DNA of 64,000 bases from Bacterioplanoides sp965200585 (GTDB lineage: Bacteria; Pseudomonadota; Gammaproteobacteria; Pseudomonadales; Oceanobacteraceae), in NCBI RefSeq assembly GCF_965200585.1, contig NZ_OZ241361.1. One strand, written 5' to 3'. Positions 17,245-26,426 of the stretch are shown piece after piece. Made by a program: the position numbers and the translations under genes. Under the pieces are notes generated by a model. It did no database searches. It was not told where the DNA came from and was given only the letters and a program-made list of their open reading frames with translations. Each line of letters starts with the position of its first letter. The stretch's first letter is position 1.

Positions 17245-18381
17245 ATGAAACCCCGTATGAAATATCTGCTACAAAGCCTGACCCTTTCGACTTTGCTTGG
17301 CACAGTTTCTTTTTCTGCCCTGGCCGAAGATAAACCAGAGAATACGGAGCAACATACGGCTGTTATTGTTGAAACCATTAAACGCCAACCACTATCCCGC
17401 CAGTACGACACGCCCGGGCGGGTTGTTGCCGCCAGCCGCATTGATATCGTCCCGCGAGTCACCGGCATTATTGAGCAGCAGGCTTTTATCGAAGGTTCAA
17501 CCGTCAACGAAGGCGAGCTGTTATTTCAGATTGAAAAAGACAGCTATCAGGTTCAGCTACAACACAGTCAGGCCGACTTAGCCAGCGCCAAAGCCAGCCT
17601 GAAGCAAGCCGAAACCGATTTAAAACGCTACCGCAAATTAATTGTTACCAACGCCATTTCCGAATCCGAATTAGGCACCGCCGAAGCCACCCGCGATCAG
17701 GCTGCTGCCTCCGTGATGGCCGCCGAAGCCGGAGTACAACAAGCCAGACTGGATTTAGGTTACACCGAAATTTATAGCCCAATTACCGGTCGTATTGGTA
17801 AGGCCACTATCAGTGAAGGTAATGTGGTCACCCCGAATTCCGGTACTCTGGTCACCGTTGCCCAGCAAGATCCGATTTATGTTGAAATAGCCTTCAGCGA
17901 TAAATTATTAGTGGATATTCGTCGCCGCGCCATGCAGCTTGAAGAAAATGAAAAGGTCATCGCCCGACTGATTTTATCGGATAACAAACCTTACCCTTAC
18001 GATGGCGTGTTTGATTTTATTGATCCAACAGTATCAACCGAAACCGATACCGTCACAGTGCGCGCCGTATTTGATAACCCGGAAGGCTTGTTGTTACCCG
18101 GGCAATATGTACGCGTACAAATTGAGCCGAAAAACATTCCGAAAGTGTTGGCGATTCCACAATCAGCTGTGCAACGTGATAAAGACGGATTTTTTGTCAT
18201 GATCGTTAATGATCAGCAACAGGTTGAACAACGCCGAGTTGACCTGAGCCAGCAAATCCGTGGTTTATGGGTGATTAAAAGTGGCTTAAACGAAGGCGAG
18301 CAGGTGATTACCGAAGGCCTGCAAAAAGTGCAGGTAGGCGAGACAGTCAAAGCCATGATCGCCATCCCTGACGCGGAGTAA
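17245..18381 (+). CDS. RND efflux periplasmic adaptor (membrane fusion protein)
   Basis: AcrA/MexA-type adaptor linking an inner-membrane RND pump to an outer-membrane channel. The product has a cleavable signal peptide (LLGTVSFSALAED, no lipobox), barrel-sandwich/lipoyl halves (PRVTGIIEQQAFIEGSTVNEGELLFQI and YSPITGRIGKATISEGNVV), a coiled-coil hairpin between them (about residues 95-165), a beta-barrel domain and a membrane-proximal domain. Chosen start is ATG 17245 with AAGGA at 17230-17234; an upstream TTG at 17239 is possible. The pump gene follows after 5 bases. No outer-membrane factor gene is adjacent, so it probably uses a TolC encoded elsewhere. Substrate unknown. Confidence 0.9.
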   Translation: MKPRMKYLLQSLTLSTLLGTVSFSALAEDKPENTEQHTAVIVETIKRQPLSRQYDTPGRVVAASRIDIVPRVTGIIEQQAFIEGSTVNEGELLFQIEKDSYQVQLQHSQADLASAKASLKQAETDLKRYRKLIVTNAISESELGTAEATRDQAAASVMAAEAGVQQARLDLGYTEIYSPITGRIGKATISEGNVVTPNSGTLVTVAQQDPIYVEIAFSDKLLVDIRRRAMQLEENEKVIARLILSDNKPYPYDGVFDFIDPTVSTETDTVTVRAVFDNPEGLLLPGQYVRVQIEPKNIPKVLAIPQSAVQRDKDGFFVMIVNDQQQVEQRRVDLSQQIRGLWVIKSGLNEGEQVITEGLQKVQVGETVKAMIAIPDAE

Positions 18382-18386
18382 TCAGT

Positions 18387-21300
18387 ATGTTCTCCCAGTT
18401 TTTTATTCATCGCCCCAAGTTTGCGCTGGTTATCTCCATCGTCATTATGATTGCCGGTTTATTGGCCTTAACCGCCTTGCCGGTAACCCAATACCCGGAA
18501 ATTACTCCGCCACAGGTTAAAGTCACCGCCAGCTATACCGGCGCTAACGCCTTAGCGGTTGAACAATCGGTCGCCGCACCCATTGAAGCTATGGTCAATG
18601 GTGTAGATGACATGCTGTATATGAACTCCGTCAGTGGCAACGACGGCAGTTATACCCTGACCATTACGTTTGAAGTCGGTACCGACCCGGATCTGGCCGC
18701 CGTAAACGTGCAAAACCGCGTGTCTCTGGCACAACCCAGCCTGCCACAAGAAGTGGTGCGTATGGGGGTCACTACCGAGAAACAAGCCAGCAATATGTTA
18801 ATGGTGATTGCTCTGACCTCTCCCGGTGGCACTCACAACAACCTCTATATGAGCAACTATTCCTCAGTATTTGTTGAAGATGCCATCGCCCGGATTAACG
18901 GCGTGGGGGGTGCCAACCAGTTTGGTAGTATGGAATATGGTATGCGCATCTGGCTCGATCCAGATCAGTTACGCAGCCTCGGCTTAACGCCGCAGGATGT
19001 GAATAATGCGATTCAGAGTCAGAGCGTTCAGGCGGCACTTGGTCAAATTGGTGCACCGCCGTTAAAAGACGAACAACAATTCCAATACACCATCACCGCC
19101 CAAGGGCGTTTAACCACGCCGGAAGAGTTCGGCAATATTATTGTCCGCTCCGGTGATGACGGTGGCCTGCTGTACCTGAAAGATGTCGCCCGTATCGAAC
19201 TGGGTTCACAAAGCTACGCCGTTAATATGCACATTAATGGCGGCAGCGGTGTGCCATTTGCGGTGTACCAGAGTCCGGGTGCAAACGCACTGGATGTCGC
19301 TGATCAGGTTTATTCTGAACTGGAACGTCTGAGTCAGTTCTTCCCCGAGGATATGGAATATCAGGTGTTCTACGACTCCACCGATTTTGTCCGTGCCTCC
19401 ATTTCAGAAGTGATCAGCACCCTGGCTATGACCTTTGTGTTGGTTGTCGCAGTGACTTATTTATTCCTTGGCGATTTACGCGCGACATTAATTCCTTCTG
19501 CCACCATTCCGGTGTCGTTAATTGGTACCTTTATCGCGCTGTCAGTAGCGGGCTTTTCGATTAACACCATTTCGTTATTCGCCCTGATTCTTGCCATTGG
19601 TATTGTGGTTGACGATGCCATTGTGGTGGTGGAAAACGTCAAACGTCATATGGCCGAAGATAATCTCGATTCGGTGACCGCCACCGAAAAAGCCATGGTG
19701 GAAGTCTTTGGCCCTGTGGTCGCCACCACACTGGTATTGCTGGCGGTATTTGTGCCAGTCGCCTTTATGCCAGGTTTAACCGGTGAACTGTACACTCAGT
19801 TTGCGGTGACCATTTCTGTCGCCGTGGTGTTCTCCTCAATTAACGCCCTGACCTTATCTCCTGCTTTATGTGCACTGTTATTAAAACCAGAAGGCGAGAG
19901 CAAAGGCTTCTTTGCCTGGTTTGATCGTCAGATTGATAAAATTCGCGGCAAATATATGAAAGGCGCGGTATTCCTGAATACCCGTAAAAGTGTGGCGCTG
20001 GGCAGCCTGGGCGTAATCGCATTAATGACCGCATTTTTATTCAGCAACACCCCAACCGGCTTTATTCCCTACGAAGATCAGGGCGCGTTTTTTGTCGATG
20101 TATCTCTGCCTCAGGGTGCCTCATTAAACCGTACTGATGAACTGGCGTTGGGATTAGATGAAGGCGTACGTCAGCTCGAAGGGGTCGACCGTACCATGCT
20201 GATTTCTGGCTTCAGCCTGTTGGCAGGTGCTGCATCCTCCTCCAGCGCCTTTATGTTGCCGGTACTGGATGACTGGTCGGAACGTGAAGATCTGCCCTGG
20301 TACAAAGTCTTCGGTGAAATGAACACCGTGCTGAAACAAGAACCCGGTGCTAACGCCTTTGGTTTCCCACCGCCACCCATTCCTGGTTTGGGTAATGCCG
20401 GTGGCCTGGAAGCCAACCTGCTGGATTTAGGCAGTGGTACTCCCCAAGAACTGGCTCAGGTTTCCAGCGCGTTTATTCTTGCACTGAATAATTCCGAAAT
20501 AGTAAAACAGGCTTATACCCGTTATAACGCCAGCAACCCGCAACTACACATGACCATTGATCGCCAGAAAGTACAGGCGCTAAAAGTGTCACTGTCGGAT
20601 TTATTTGCCACCTTACAAAGCCAGTTAGGCTCGGTTTACGTTAACGACTTTAATATGTTGGGTCGTAATTTCCGGGTGATGATTCAGGCCGAGAGTGAGT
20701 TCCGAAATACTATTTCGGACATCAACGCTATTTATGTGCGCTCCACTACCGGACATATGGTACCGGTCGGTTCGCTGGTGAATATCGAACAGATTCTTGG
20801 CCCACAACAACTGGATCGTTTTAACCTGTACCGTACCGCCAAGCTGGTGATTACCCCGGAAACCGGTTTCAGCTCGGGTGATGCCATTGCCGAAGTGGAA
20901 CGTCTGGCAGCAGAAACACTACCGGATGGTTATGGTCTGGAATGGATGGGCACCGCACAACAAGAACAGGAAGCCTCGGGTTTAGTGGTGGTAATTTTTT
21001 CACTGTCGTTATTATTTGCTTACCTGTTTTTAGTGGCACAATACGAAAGCTGGACCATTCCGATGGCCGTGATGTTATCGGTGGTGGTTGCTATTATGGG
21101 TGCGATGTTACCGCTGTATTTAATTCCCGGCATTGATAACAACCTGTATGCCCAGGTGGGGTTAGTCATGTTAATTGGCCTGGCGAGTAAATCCGCTATT
21201 CTGATTGTCGAGTTTGCCAAGCAGCGGCATGAAGAAGGCCTGTCAATTCTCGATGCCGCAGCAGAAGCTGCTAACCTGCGCTTCCGTGCGGTATTAATGA

Positions 21301-21539
21301 CGGCTTTCTCCTTTATTCTCGGGGTTGCGCCATTAGTGGTCGCCAGCGGTGCCGGTGCGATGAGCCGAATTTCGATTGGTGTGGTGGTACTGTCCGGTAT
21401 GTTATTCGCTACCGTCATTGGCATTATGCTGATTCCGGCGTTGTATGTGATTATGCAAAGCCTGCGGGAAAAACTAAAAGGTGGTTCGGCTGTAACGGCA
21501 AGCCATATTGAAAGAAACGACGCTAAAACCAGCGAATAA
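18387..21539 (+). CDS. RND multidrug efflux permease (HAE1, AcrB/MexB type)
   Basis: Proton-driven trimeric inner-membrane exporter, 1050 residues, the usual length. It starts MFSQFFIHRPKFALVISIVI, with twelve expected membrane helices in two halves. Visible features are the periplasmic porter start (TQYPEITPPQVKVTASYTGA), the proton-relay helix 4 aspartates (LAIGIVVDDAIVVVENVKRH), GFIPYEDQGAFFVDVSLPQG in the second porter half, and LIGLASKSAILIVEFAKQ in helix 10. Partner of the adaptor gene just upstream. A strong terminator follows at 21565. No local regulator gene is present, so control and substrates cannot be inferred. Confidence 0.94.
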   Translation: MFSQFFIHRPKFALVISIVIMIAGLLALTALPVTQYPEITPPQVKVTASYTGANALAVEQSVAAPIEAMVNGVDDMLYMNSVSGNDGSYTLTITFEVGTDPDLAAVNVQNRVSLAQPSLPQEVVRMGVTTEKQASNMLMVIALTSPGGTHNNLYMSNYSSVFVEDAIARINGVGGANQFGSMEYGMRIWLDPDQLRSLGLTPQDVNNAIQSQSVQAALGQIGAPPLKDEQQFQYTITAQGRLTTPEEFGNIIVRSGDDGGLLYLKDVARIELGSQSYAVNMHINGGSGVPFAVYQSPGANALDVADQVYSELERLSQFFPEDMEYQVFYDSTDFVRASISEVISTLAMTFVLVVAVTYLFLGDLRATLIPSATIPVSLIGTFIALSVAGFSINTISLFALILAIGIVVDDAIVVVENVKRHMAEDNLDSVTATEKAMVEVFGPVVATTLVLLAVFVPVAFMPGLTGELYTQFAVTISVAVVFSSINALTLSPALCALLLKPEGESKGFFAWFDRQIDKIRGKYMKGAVFLNTRKSVALGSLGVIALMTAFLFSNTPTGFIPYEDQGAFFVDVSLPQGASLNRTDELALGLDEGVRQLEGVDRTMLISGFSLLAGAASSSSAFMLPVLDDWSEREDLPWYKVFGEMNTVLKQEPGANAFGFPPPPIPGLGNAGGLEANLLDLGSGTPQELAQVSSAFILALNNSEIVKQAYTRYNASNPQLHMTIDRQKVQALKVSLSDLFATLQSQLGSVYVNDFNMLGRNFRVMIQAESEFRNTISDINAIYVRSTTGHMVPVGSLVNIEQILGPQQLDRFNLYRTAKLVITPETGFSSGDAIAEVERLAAETLPDGYGLEWMGTAQQEQEASGLVVVIFSLSLLFAYLFLVAQYESWTIPMAVMLSVVVAIMGAMLPLYLIPGIDNNLYAQVGLVMLIGLASKSAILIVEFAKQRHEEGLSILDAAAEAANLRFRAVLMTAFSFILGVAPLVVASGAGAMSRISIGVVVLSGMLFATVIGIMLIPALYVIMQSLREKLKGGSAVTASHIERNDAKTSE

Positions 21540-21564
21540 TCTCCCCAGTTAGTGCAAAAACAGA

Positions 21565-21598
21565 AACGCCATCAAATAATTTTTTGATGGCGTTTTTT
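21565..21598 (+). terminator. Intrinsic terminator after the RND efflux pair
   Basis: AACGCCATCAAA (21565-21576) pairs with TTTGATGGCGTT (21583-21594), followed by a T run. Confidence 0.9.
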
Positions 21599-21681
21599 CA
21601 AATTGCACGTTGCTCCAAACAGTCTAAAAACATATAGAGCCACAAAAAATCAAGCTGATCACAGAATTACATTCGTTAGAT

Positions 21682-21708
21682 ACTTACTCGTACTTACTGG
21701 CAGTAAGT
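21682..21708. promoter_or_regulatory. 17-bp perfect dyad with an adjacent half repeat
   Basis: ACTTACTG (21692-21699), one central base, CAGTAAGT (21701-21708) form a perfect dyad; TACTTACT occurs once more just before it (21681-21688). It lies in the spacer between the converging efflux pump and lipoprotein genes, so a regulator operator is not obvious. It may instead be a small hairpin. Confidence 0.3.
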
Positions 21709-21760
21709 GTCAAAATTTCAAGTTCAAAATCATGAATAGAAAATTCTATGATTGATATTG

Positions 21761-22429
21761 CTACAATAACATCAGATCCCTTACATGTATTGAGAAGACC
21801 TCGCCACCCTCTTTATACCTCTTAATAGAATATCTTTTCCGTTCACTTTCTTCTAATTCCACCCAATAAAAACCCGGGCCAGAAAACTGGAGATCATGAC
21901 TGTAAATTTTATCATTTAATTTTATATCGCCATTTATTTTACATGCTTTATTTACATAAATAAGAATCAAGCTATTTCTTTCTTCTGGATCAATAAAGCC
22001 ACCACCACCAAGTGGCTCTCCTGTTACTTTACTATACGGAAAAGTTCCCACCCGGCCGATTAGTGTATCGGCTGGATTAATTTCCATACCCAAGCCTTTC
22101 CATAAACTATCCAGAGGCCTTATGGAATTTTCCATTTCTTCTCTTTTTTCCAAAAGGTCGAGAGTAAATTTCATTGAACTATCTATTTCTTCAGCAAATA
22201 ATATCGAAGAATTCGGTTTTCCAAATATACCTCCCGGAACTGAAGGAAAAAGCAGCACTGCATCTTCAGGGTATTTTTTACTATCCAAAAGAACATTATT
22301 AGGACCCACATATTCGACTGTTGCATTTACATCAACCACTCCATGCAAATCTTCATACCTATTACCGGAAGGCACAATCGAACAACTCGCCATTAAAGGC
22401 ATCAGAACTACAATAAAAAACAACCTCAT
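21761..22429 (-). CDS. Hypothetical lipoprotein
   Basis: 222-residue predicted lipoprotein: short positively charged start, hydrophobic segment and lipobox LMAS-C with the cysteine at residue 16, then SIVPSGNRYEDL. I do not recognise the mature domain. It has alternating short hydrophobic and polar stretches and mentions no catalytic motif. Base composition is clearly more AT-rich than the neighbours, with many AAA/ATA codons, which suggests later acquisition. It is flanked by 200-260 bp gene-free spacers on both sides and appears monocistronic. Confidence 0.7.
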   Translation of the reverse strand: MRLFFIVVLMPLMASCSIVPSGNRYEDLHGVVDVNATVEYVGPNNVLLDSKKYPEDAVLLFPSVPGGIFGKPNSSILFAEEIDSSMKFTLDLLEKREEMENSIRPLDSLWKGLGMEINPADTLIGRVGTFPYSKVTGEPLGGGGFIDPEERNSLILIYVNKACKINGDIKLNDKIYSHDLQFSGPGFYWVELEESERKRYSIKRYKEGGEVFSIHVRDLMLL

Positions 22430-22691
22430 AAATAACCTATATAACTATACTTCTATATTTTTGACATGGCGGCTTATTCGCACGCCTGATATTCTGGCGA
22501 GAATTTTTAAGCATTGGCATACAACCCGCTGATTGCATTCTGAAACCTTCACTAGCAAGAAAATCCCTTCCTGATCAGTGTGTACACACACTATTTAAAA
22601 ACCAGATCAAACGATACAACCTGATAACTTCAAAGCTATCATTAAGAAATATTACGAGCAAGCGCAGCTTAGTGCTTAGGCCAATACAACA

Positions 22692-23198
22692 TCACAACGT
22701 TGTATCAATCGTTACTTCACCGGTTCTGGAATCATAAAAAATCGAATACGCAGGTTCTTCAACCAGCGCATAGGTACAGGTATTGGAGCTATACGATGCC
22801 TGAAAATCCTGCGTGGTATTACGCTCAACCGTGGGTGAGCCATCTTCCAGTATCGCCCGCCAAACCGACAAACAATCAAAAACGTTATTCAACTGCGGAT
22901 CAGACTCAAACGGGAAGTAACTCTGCGCAGGCCAGCCCGCACTATTCATATCCATCAGGTTGGTACCGGTACCAAACAGATCCAGATTATCCACCGGGCC
23001 ATTATTGCCACCCGCAAGCCATTTGCTGTGTGCCAGCGAGACGGCACTTCTGAACGATCCACCGGTTGCTGAGACCAGTCCAGCACGGGCATCGTCTTCC
23101 AGGTTAACAAAACGCGGCAGAGCAAATGCTGCCAGGATGCCTATCAAGACGAGCACGGTCACCAGCTCAATAAGAGTAAAACCTCGGGATTGCTTCAT
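22692..23198 (-). CDS. Type IV pilin-like / pseudopilin protein
   Basis: 168 residues with a class III signal: short leader MKQSRG, then the prepilin peptidase site G|FTLIELVTVLVLIGILAAFALPRF, the hydrophobic N-terminal helix of type IV pilins and pseudopilins with Glu at position +5. The globular part has cysteines (FDCLSVW, SNTCTY) that may form the C-terminal disulfide loop, and ends with YDSRTGEVTIDTTL. It resembles MSHA-type minor pilins, but no pilus or type II secretion gene is adjacent, so the assembly system is unknown. Processing needs a PilD encoded elsewhere. Confidence 0.85.
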   Translation of the reverse strand: MKQSRGFTLIELVTVLVLIGILAAFALPRFVNLEDDARAGLVSATGGSFRSAVSLAHSKWLAGGNNGPVDNLDLFGTGTNLMDMNSAGWPAQSYFPFESDPQLNNVFDCLSVWRAILEDGSPTVERNTTQDFQASYSSNTCTYALVEEPAYSIFYDSRTGEVTIDTTL

Positions 23199-23601
23199 TG
23201 GTTGATTCCATTAAACACTTTAGCTATCTGATAAATATAGCAGTTGAGCACAAACCCCGTGGTTTCGCTCAAGAAGTGCGAGCCATACGGGCAAAAATAA
23301 GCGATAATCCCGGCCCAGAATTCGACGACCAGCGTTTCTCTGAAACCAGAACGCCGGTGGCTTTGTTGCTATCTCCGGGTAAGCCGTTCACAAGACGGCA
23401 AGCCCCTCCAGAACACCCTCTGGCATTTCGTGCAGAACTCAGCGGCACACAGCAAAGCAGAAGCTGCAAGCACCAGGAAGGCAGCTTCTCGTGCACCCTG
23501 ATAGTTAACGCCCACCCAGATGCGTTATTCAGATACGTTGAACCACAAGATTGAGTCAGGAAGCCATCGCCGGGCTTCCACACCTGAGGTTAGAAACAGA
23601 T
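23199..23601. other. 400-bp spacer upstream of ilvE with dual open frames and stable hairpins
   Basis: No confident gene. Frames are open on both strands (minus 23269-23583, 104 codons; plus 23198-23554, 118 codons), but neither product resembles a protein I know, and both lack a convincing RBS. The DNA has a 9-bp stem AGAAGCTGC/GCAGCTTCT (23459-23489) and a 7-bp stem GGAAGCC/GGCTTCC (23559-23579) just before the ilvE start. It may hold the ilvE promoter and leader, or a structured RNA. Confidence 0.4.
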
Positions 23602-24597
23602 ATGGCCGCATTTGGAACCGTTTTCATGCCGAAAATGGCATTGGCAACTTTCGAGAATAATTCCTGGACTGCTTCAAGCATCGTTCCATCCGACAAATTA
23701 GAATTCCACCCGGGCGCTCATGTCTTACATTATTCGAGCACCTGTTTTGAAGGGTTAAAAGCATTTAAGCACGAAGACGGCAGCGTCAATCTGTTCCGTA
23801 TGAGTGCCAATATCGACCGTATGGCACAAAGCAGCGAGCTGCTGTACCTGCCGGAGATTGATAAAGCGCAGCTGGGCCAGATGATTAAAGACATCGTTGC
23901 ACTGTACGCCGACGAAGTACCAGCACCGCCGGGGTCGATGTACATCCGCCCAACCCATATCGGCACCGAAGCCGCCATTGGTAAAGCCGCTGCACCGTCT
24001 GAGTCGTCAATGATGTACGTGCTGATTTCTCCGGTGGGTGATTACTTTGCCAGCGGTGCCAAGCCGTTACGCCTGCTGTTAGAAGAAGACGGTATGCGTT
24101 GCGCGCCACACATGGGCATGATCAAAAGTGGCGGCAACTACGCCAGCGCGTTAGGCCCGATCCTGCAGGCGCGCAAAGAACATCATGCGGATCAAATCCT
24201 GTTCTGCCCGAATGGCGACGTACAGGAAACCGGCGCTGCCAACTTTATCCTGATCGACGGTAACGAGATCATCACCAAAGCGCTGGATAGCAGCTTCTTA
24301 CACGGCATTACCCGGGATTCGATCCTGACGCTGGCACGCGATATGGGTATGACCGTCACCGAGCGTGACTTTACCGTTGATGAGCTGATTGAGCGGGCAC
24401 AAAAGCCAGGCACCGAAGCAGCGCTATCGGGTACCGCAGCGGTATTAACCCCGGTGGGCACCTTTATCCGTAACGGCGAAGAAATTACCGTCGGCTCCGG
24501 TGAGCCGGGTGAAACCACCCTGCGACTGCGTCAGGCACTGAATGATATTCAGTGGGGCAAAGCCGAGGATAAATTTGGCTGGTTAGAAAAAGTCTGA
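23602..24597 (+). CDS. ilvE: Branched-chain amino acid aminotransferase
   Basis: PLP class IV transaminase making or degrading leucine, isoleucine and valine. It has about 331 residues with the expected order: HPGAHVLHYSSTCFEGLKAFKHEDGSV, FRMSANIDRM, PTHIGTEAAIG, the PLP lysine in GMIKSGGNYASAL, and CPNGDVQETGAANFILI near the cofactor site. It is of the longer BCAT type rather than the 300-residue enterobacterial type. The ATG at 23602 gives MAAFGTVFMPKMA; a TTG at 23551 in the same frame is possible. A weak GAGG site lies 12 bases upstream. The cupin gene begins 3 bases after the stop. Confidence 0.92.
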   Translation: MAAFGTVFMPKMALATFENNSWTASSIVPSDKLEFHPGAHVLHYSSTCFEGLKAFKHEDGSVNLFRMSANIDRMAQSSELLYLPEIDKAQLGQMIKDIVALYADEVPAPPGSMYIRPTHIGTEAAIGKAAAPSESSMMYVLISPVGDYFASGAKPLRLLLEEDGMRCAPHMGMIKSGGNYASALGPILQARKEHHADQILFCPNGDVQETGAANFILIDGNEIITKALDSSFLHGITRDSILTLARDMGMTVTERDFTVDELIERAQKPGTEAALSGTAAVLTPVGTFIRNGEEITVGSGEPGETTLRLRQALNDIQWGKAEDKFGWLEKV

Positions 24598-24600
24598 GCC

Positions 24601-25251
24601 ATGCTTAATCTCGATTTCAGCCAACGCGTCGTTATCAACAGTCATGATCTGGAGTGGGTACAAAGCCCCATGCCCGGCGTGCTGCGCAAACGGCTGGCTC
24701 GGGAAGAAGCCGAACGTGGCCATGCCACCAGCATTGTTAAATATCTGCCGGGTGCCAGCTTCAGTGAGCACCCACACCCACTGGGCGAAGAAATTTTTGT
24801 GCTAGAAGGTGTGTTCTCAGATGAGAGCGGCGATTACCCGGCGGGCAGTTATCTACGTAACCCGGAAGGCTTCAGCCATGCGCCGTTCAGCAAAGACGGC
24901 TGCACCATCTTTGTAAAACTGCATCAGTTTCAGGCCGATGACCATCAGCAGGTACGGGTTGATACGCACAATGCTGAATTTCTGCCGGGCATAGGTGGTT
25001 TAAAAGTGCTGCCATTGCATGAGCATAAAGGGGAATCTACCGCGCTGGTGTTCTGGCCAGCCGGAGAACGCTTCCAACCGCACACTCATTTTGGTGGTGA
25101 AGAGATTCTGGTGATCTCAGGGGAGTTTATCGACGAGCACGGTCGTTATCCGGCCGGAAGCTGGTTACGCAGCCCGCATCTCAGCAAACATTTTCCGTAT
25201 GTGGAACAAGATACGCTGATTCTGGTGAAGGTTGGGCATTTACCGGAGTAA
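24601..25251 (+). CDS. Double-cupin protein, ChrR-like
   Basis: 216 residues made of two copies of a ChrR-type cupin domain, about residues 15-105 and 120-212. Each carries the metal-binding pattern: SEHPHPLGEEIFVLEG with PAGSYLRNPEGFSH in the first, and QPHTHFGGEEILVISG with PAGSWLRSPHLSKH in the second. In the family this fold occurs in the zinc-dependent anti-sigma factor ChrR, but the N-terminal zinc-binding anti-sigma domain is absent here. A direct sigma-factor role is therefore not supported; a metal-binding enzyme or sensor is possible. Co-transcribed with ilvE (3-base gap). Confidence 0.85.
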   Translation: MLNLDFSQRVVINSHDLEWVQSPMPGVLRKRLAREEAERGHATSIVKYLPGASFSEHPHPLGEEIFVLEGVFSDESGDYPAGSYLRNPEGFSHAPFSKDGCTIFVKLHQFQADDHQQVRVDTHNAEFLPGIGGLKVLPLHEHKGESTALVFWPAGERFQPHTHFGGEEILVISGEFIDEHGRYPAGSWLRSPHLSKHFPYVEQDTLILVKVGHLPE

Positions 25252-25297
25252 CCTAGAACAGGCTCTGGTAAATACCCTTTCTTTGTTTAGGCCACGA

Positions 25298-26338
25298 CTA
25301 GCAGCAAGGTGATGCATCACTCTCTGCGGATACCCGGTCAAACGGCATGCCCGAGCCACAGCCTTCAAATAAACCAAAGTGGCGCTCAAAGTTACCAATA
25401 AACTCAAAGTGCTCAGCGAAGCGGCTGTTTTTTAACATCATCCAGGTGTTACCACACACCGGGAAGATTTTACCGGCTTCGATGATATGGTGTTTATCCA
25501 GCATAAAGGTATGTGGGCTATGCTCAATACCGCCACGATAAATCACCGCCTGACCGTAATCTTCACAGCTGGATTCCAGACCGTCGATATTAAATAACCG
25601 GTAGGTAGCCGAGTAAAAACGAATATTTTCGGTAATCGCCGCCAGTGCCGGATCGGTAATTTCTAACGGACGGTCTTCCACCAGACGCGGATCAACAAAT
25701 CCGGCTTCAATCGCCAGACGCTCAAAGTCGTTCCAGTACAGTGCACCGCCTAAACATTCACCGTATAACACCGAGTCGTTTTTGGCGGCATCGTGAACCC
25801 GACGGTCGGAATACACGTCAGAGAAATAAAATTCACCGCCTGGTTTTAACAGCTTTTTAATGCCCTGCAATACCGCGGCTTTGTCGGGTGATAAGTTCAC
25901 CACACAGTTCGACACAATCACGTCAAACGAACCCGGCTCCAGATCCAGTTCATCCAGCTTTTCGATATAGCCTTTCATAAAGCGCACGTTGCTGTAACCA
26001 AACGCATCGCTATGCCACTGGCGATGATCTTCAGCGACAGCCAGCTGTTCGTCGGTCATATCGACGCCAACCACTTCACCTTCCGGCCCTACCAGCTGCG
26101 CCAGAGCATACACATCGCGGCCACTGCCACTACCCAAATCGAGAATACGACAGCCTTCCAGCTTTGGCGGGCAAACCAGACCACAGCCGTAGTAACGCGA
26201 CAATACTTCCGGGTGAATCTGACTTAATAACGGTTTTAACCATTCCGGCATCGCACTGGCGTCACAACACGCCGTTGTTTTTAAATCATCACTGCTCTGC
26301 AGTTGTTTGCCGTAATAATCCTGAACCACGTTGTGCAT
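25298..26338 (-). CDS. arsM: Arsenic methyltransferase ArsM of the arsenosugar cluster
   Basis: S-adenosylmethionine-dependent methyltransferase that methylates trivalent arsenic. The 346-residue protein has SAM motif I (ILDLGSGSGRDVYALAQLVG, about residue 68), motif VDMTDEQLAVA, and the cysteines expected for As(III) binding: TTACC near residue 23, GCGLVCPP near 53, and SNCVVNLSPDKAAVL near 150. A C-terminal cysteine-rich tail (FEGCGSGMP, ending SPCC) is present. Last gene of a six-gene minus-strand operon with arsS and two glycosyltransferases, which supports arsenosugar synthesis rather than simple volatilisation. Confidence 0.9.
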   Translation of the reverse strand: MHNVVQDYYGKQLQSSDDLKTTACCDASAMPEWLKPLLSQIHPEVLSRYYGCGLVCPPKLEGCRILDLGSGSGRDVYALAQLVGPEGEVVGVDMTDEQLAVAEDHRQWHSDAFGYSNVRFMKGYIEKLDELDLEPGSFDVIVSNCVVNLSPDKAAVLQGIKKLLKPGGEFYFSDVYSDRRVHDAAKNDSVLYGECLGGALYWNDFERLAIEAGFVDPRLVEDRPLEITDPALAAITENIRFYSATYRLFNIDGLESSCEDYGQAVIYRGGIEHSPHTFMLDKHHIIEAGKIFPVCGNTWMMLKNSRFAEHFEFIGNFERHFGLFEGCGSGMPFDRVSAESDASPCC

Positions 26339-26426
26339 TTTTTGACCTCGAATGAATAACTCATTATGAATTGAGTGAAGAAATTAGTGCCTGATTAGCG
26401 CCAGAAGTTCCGCACTGACATTGATT

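Noticed and set aside
23269..23583. 104-codon minus frame as a gene
   Set aside because: No convincing RBS, opposing frame also open, no recognised protein; kept only as an unexplained spacer.
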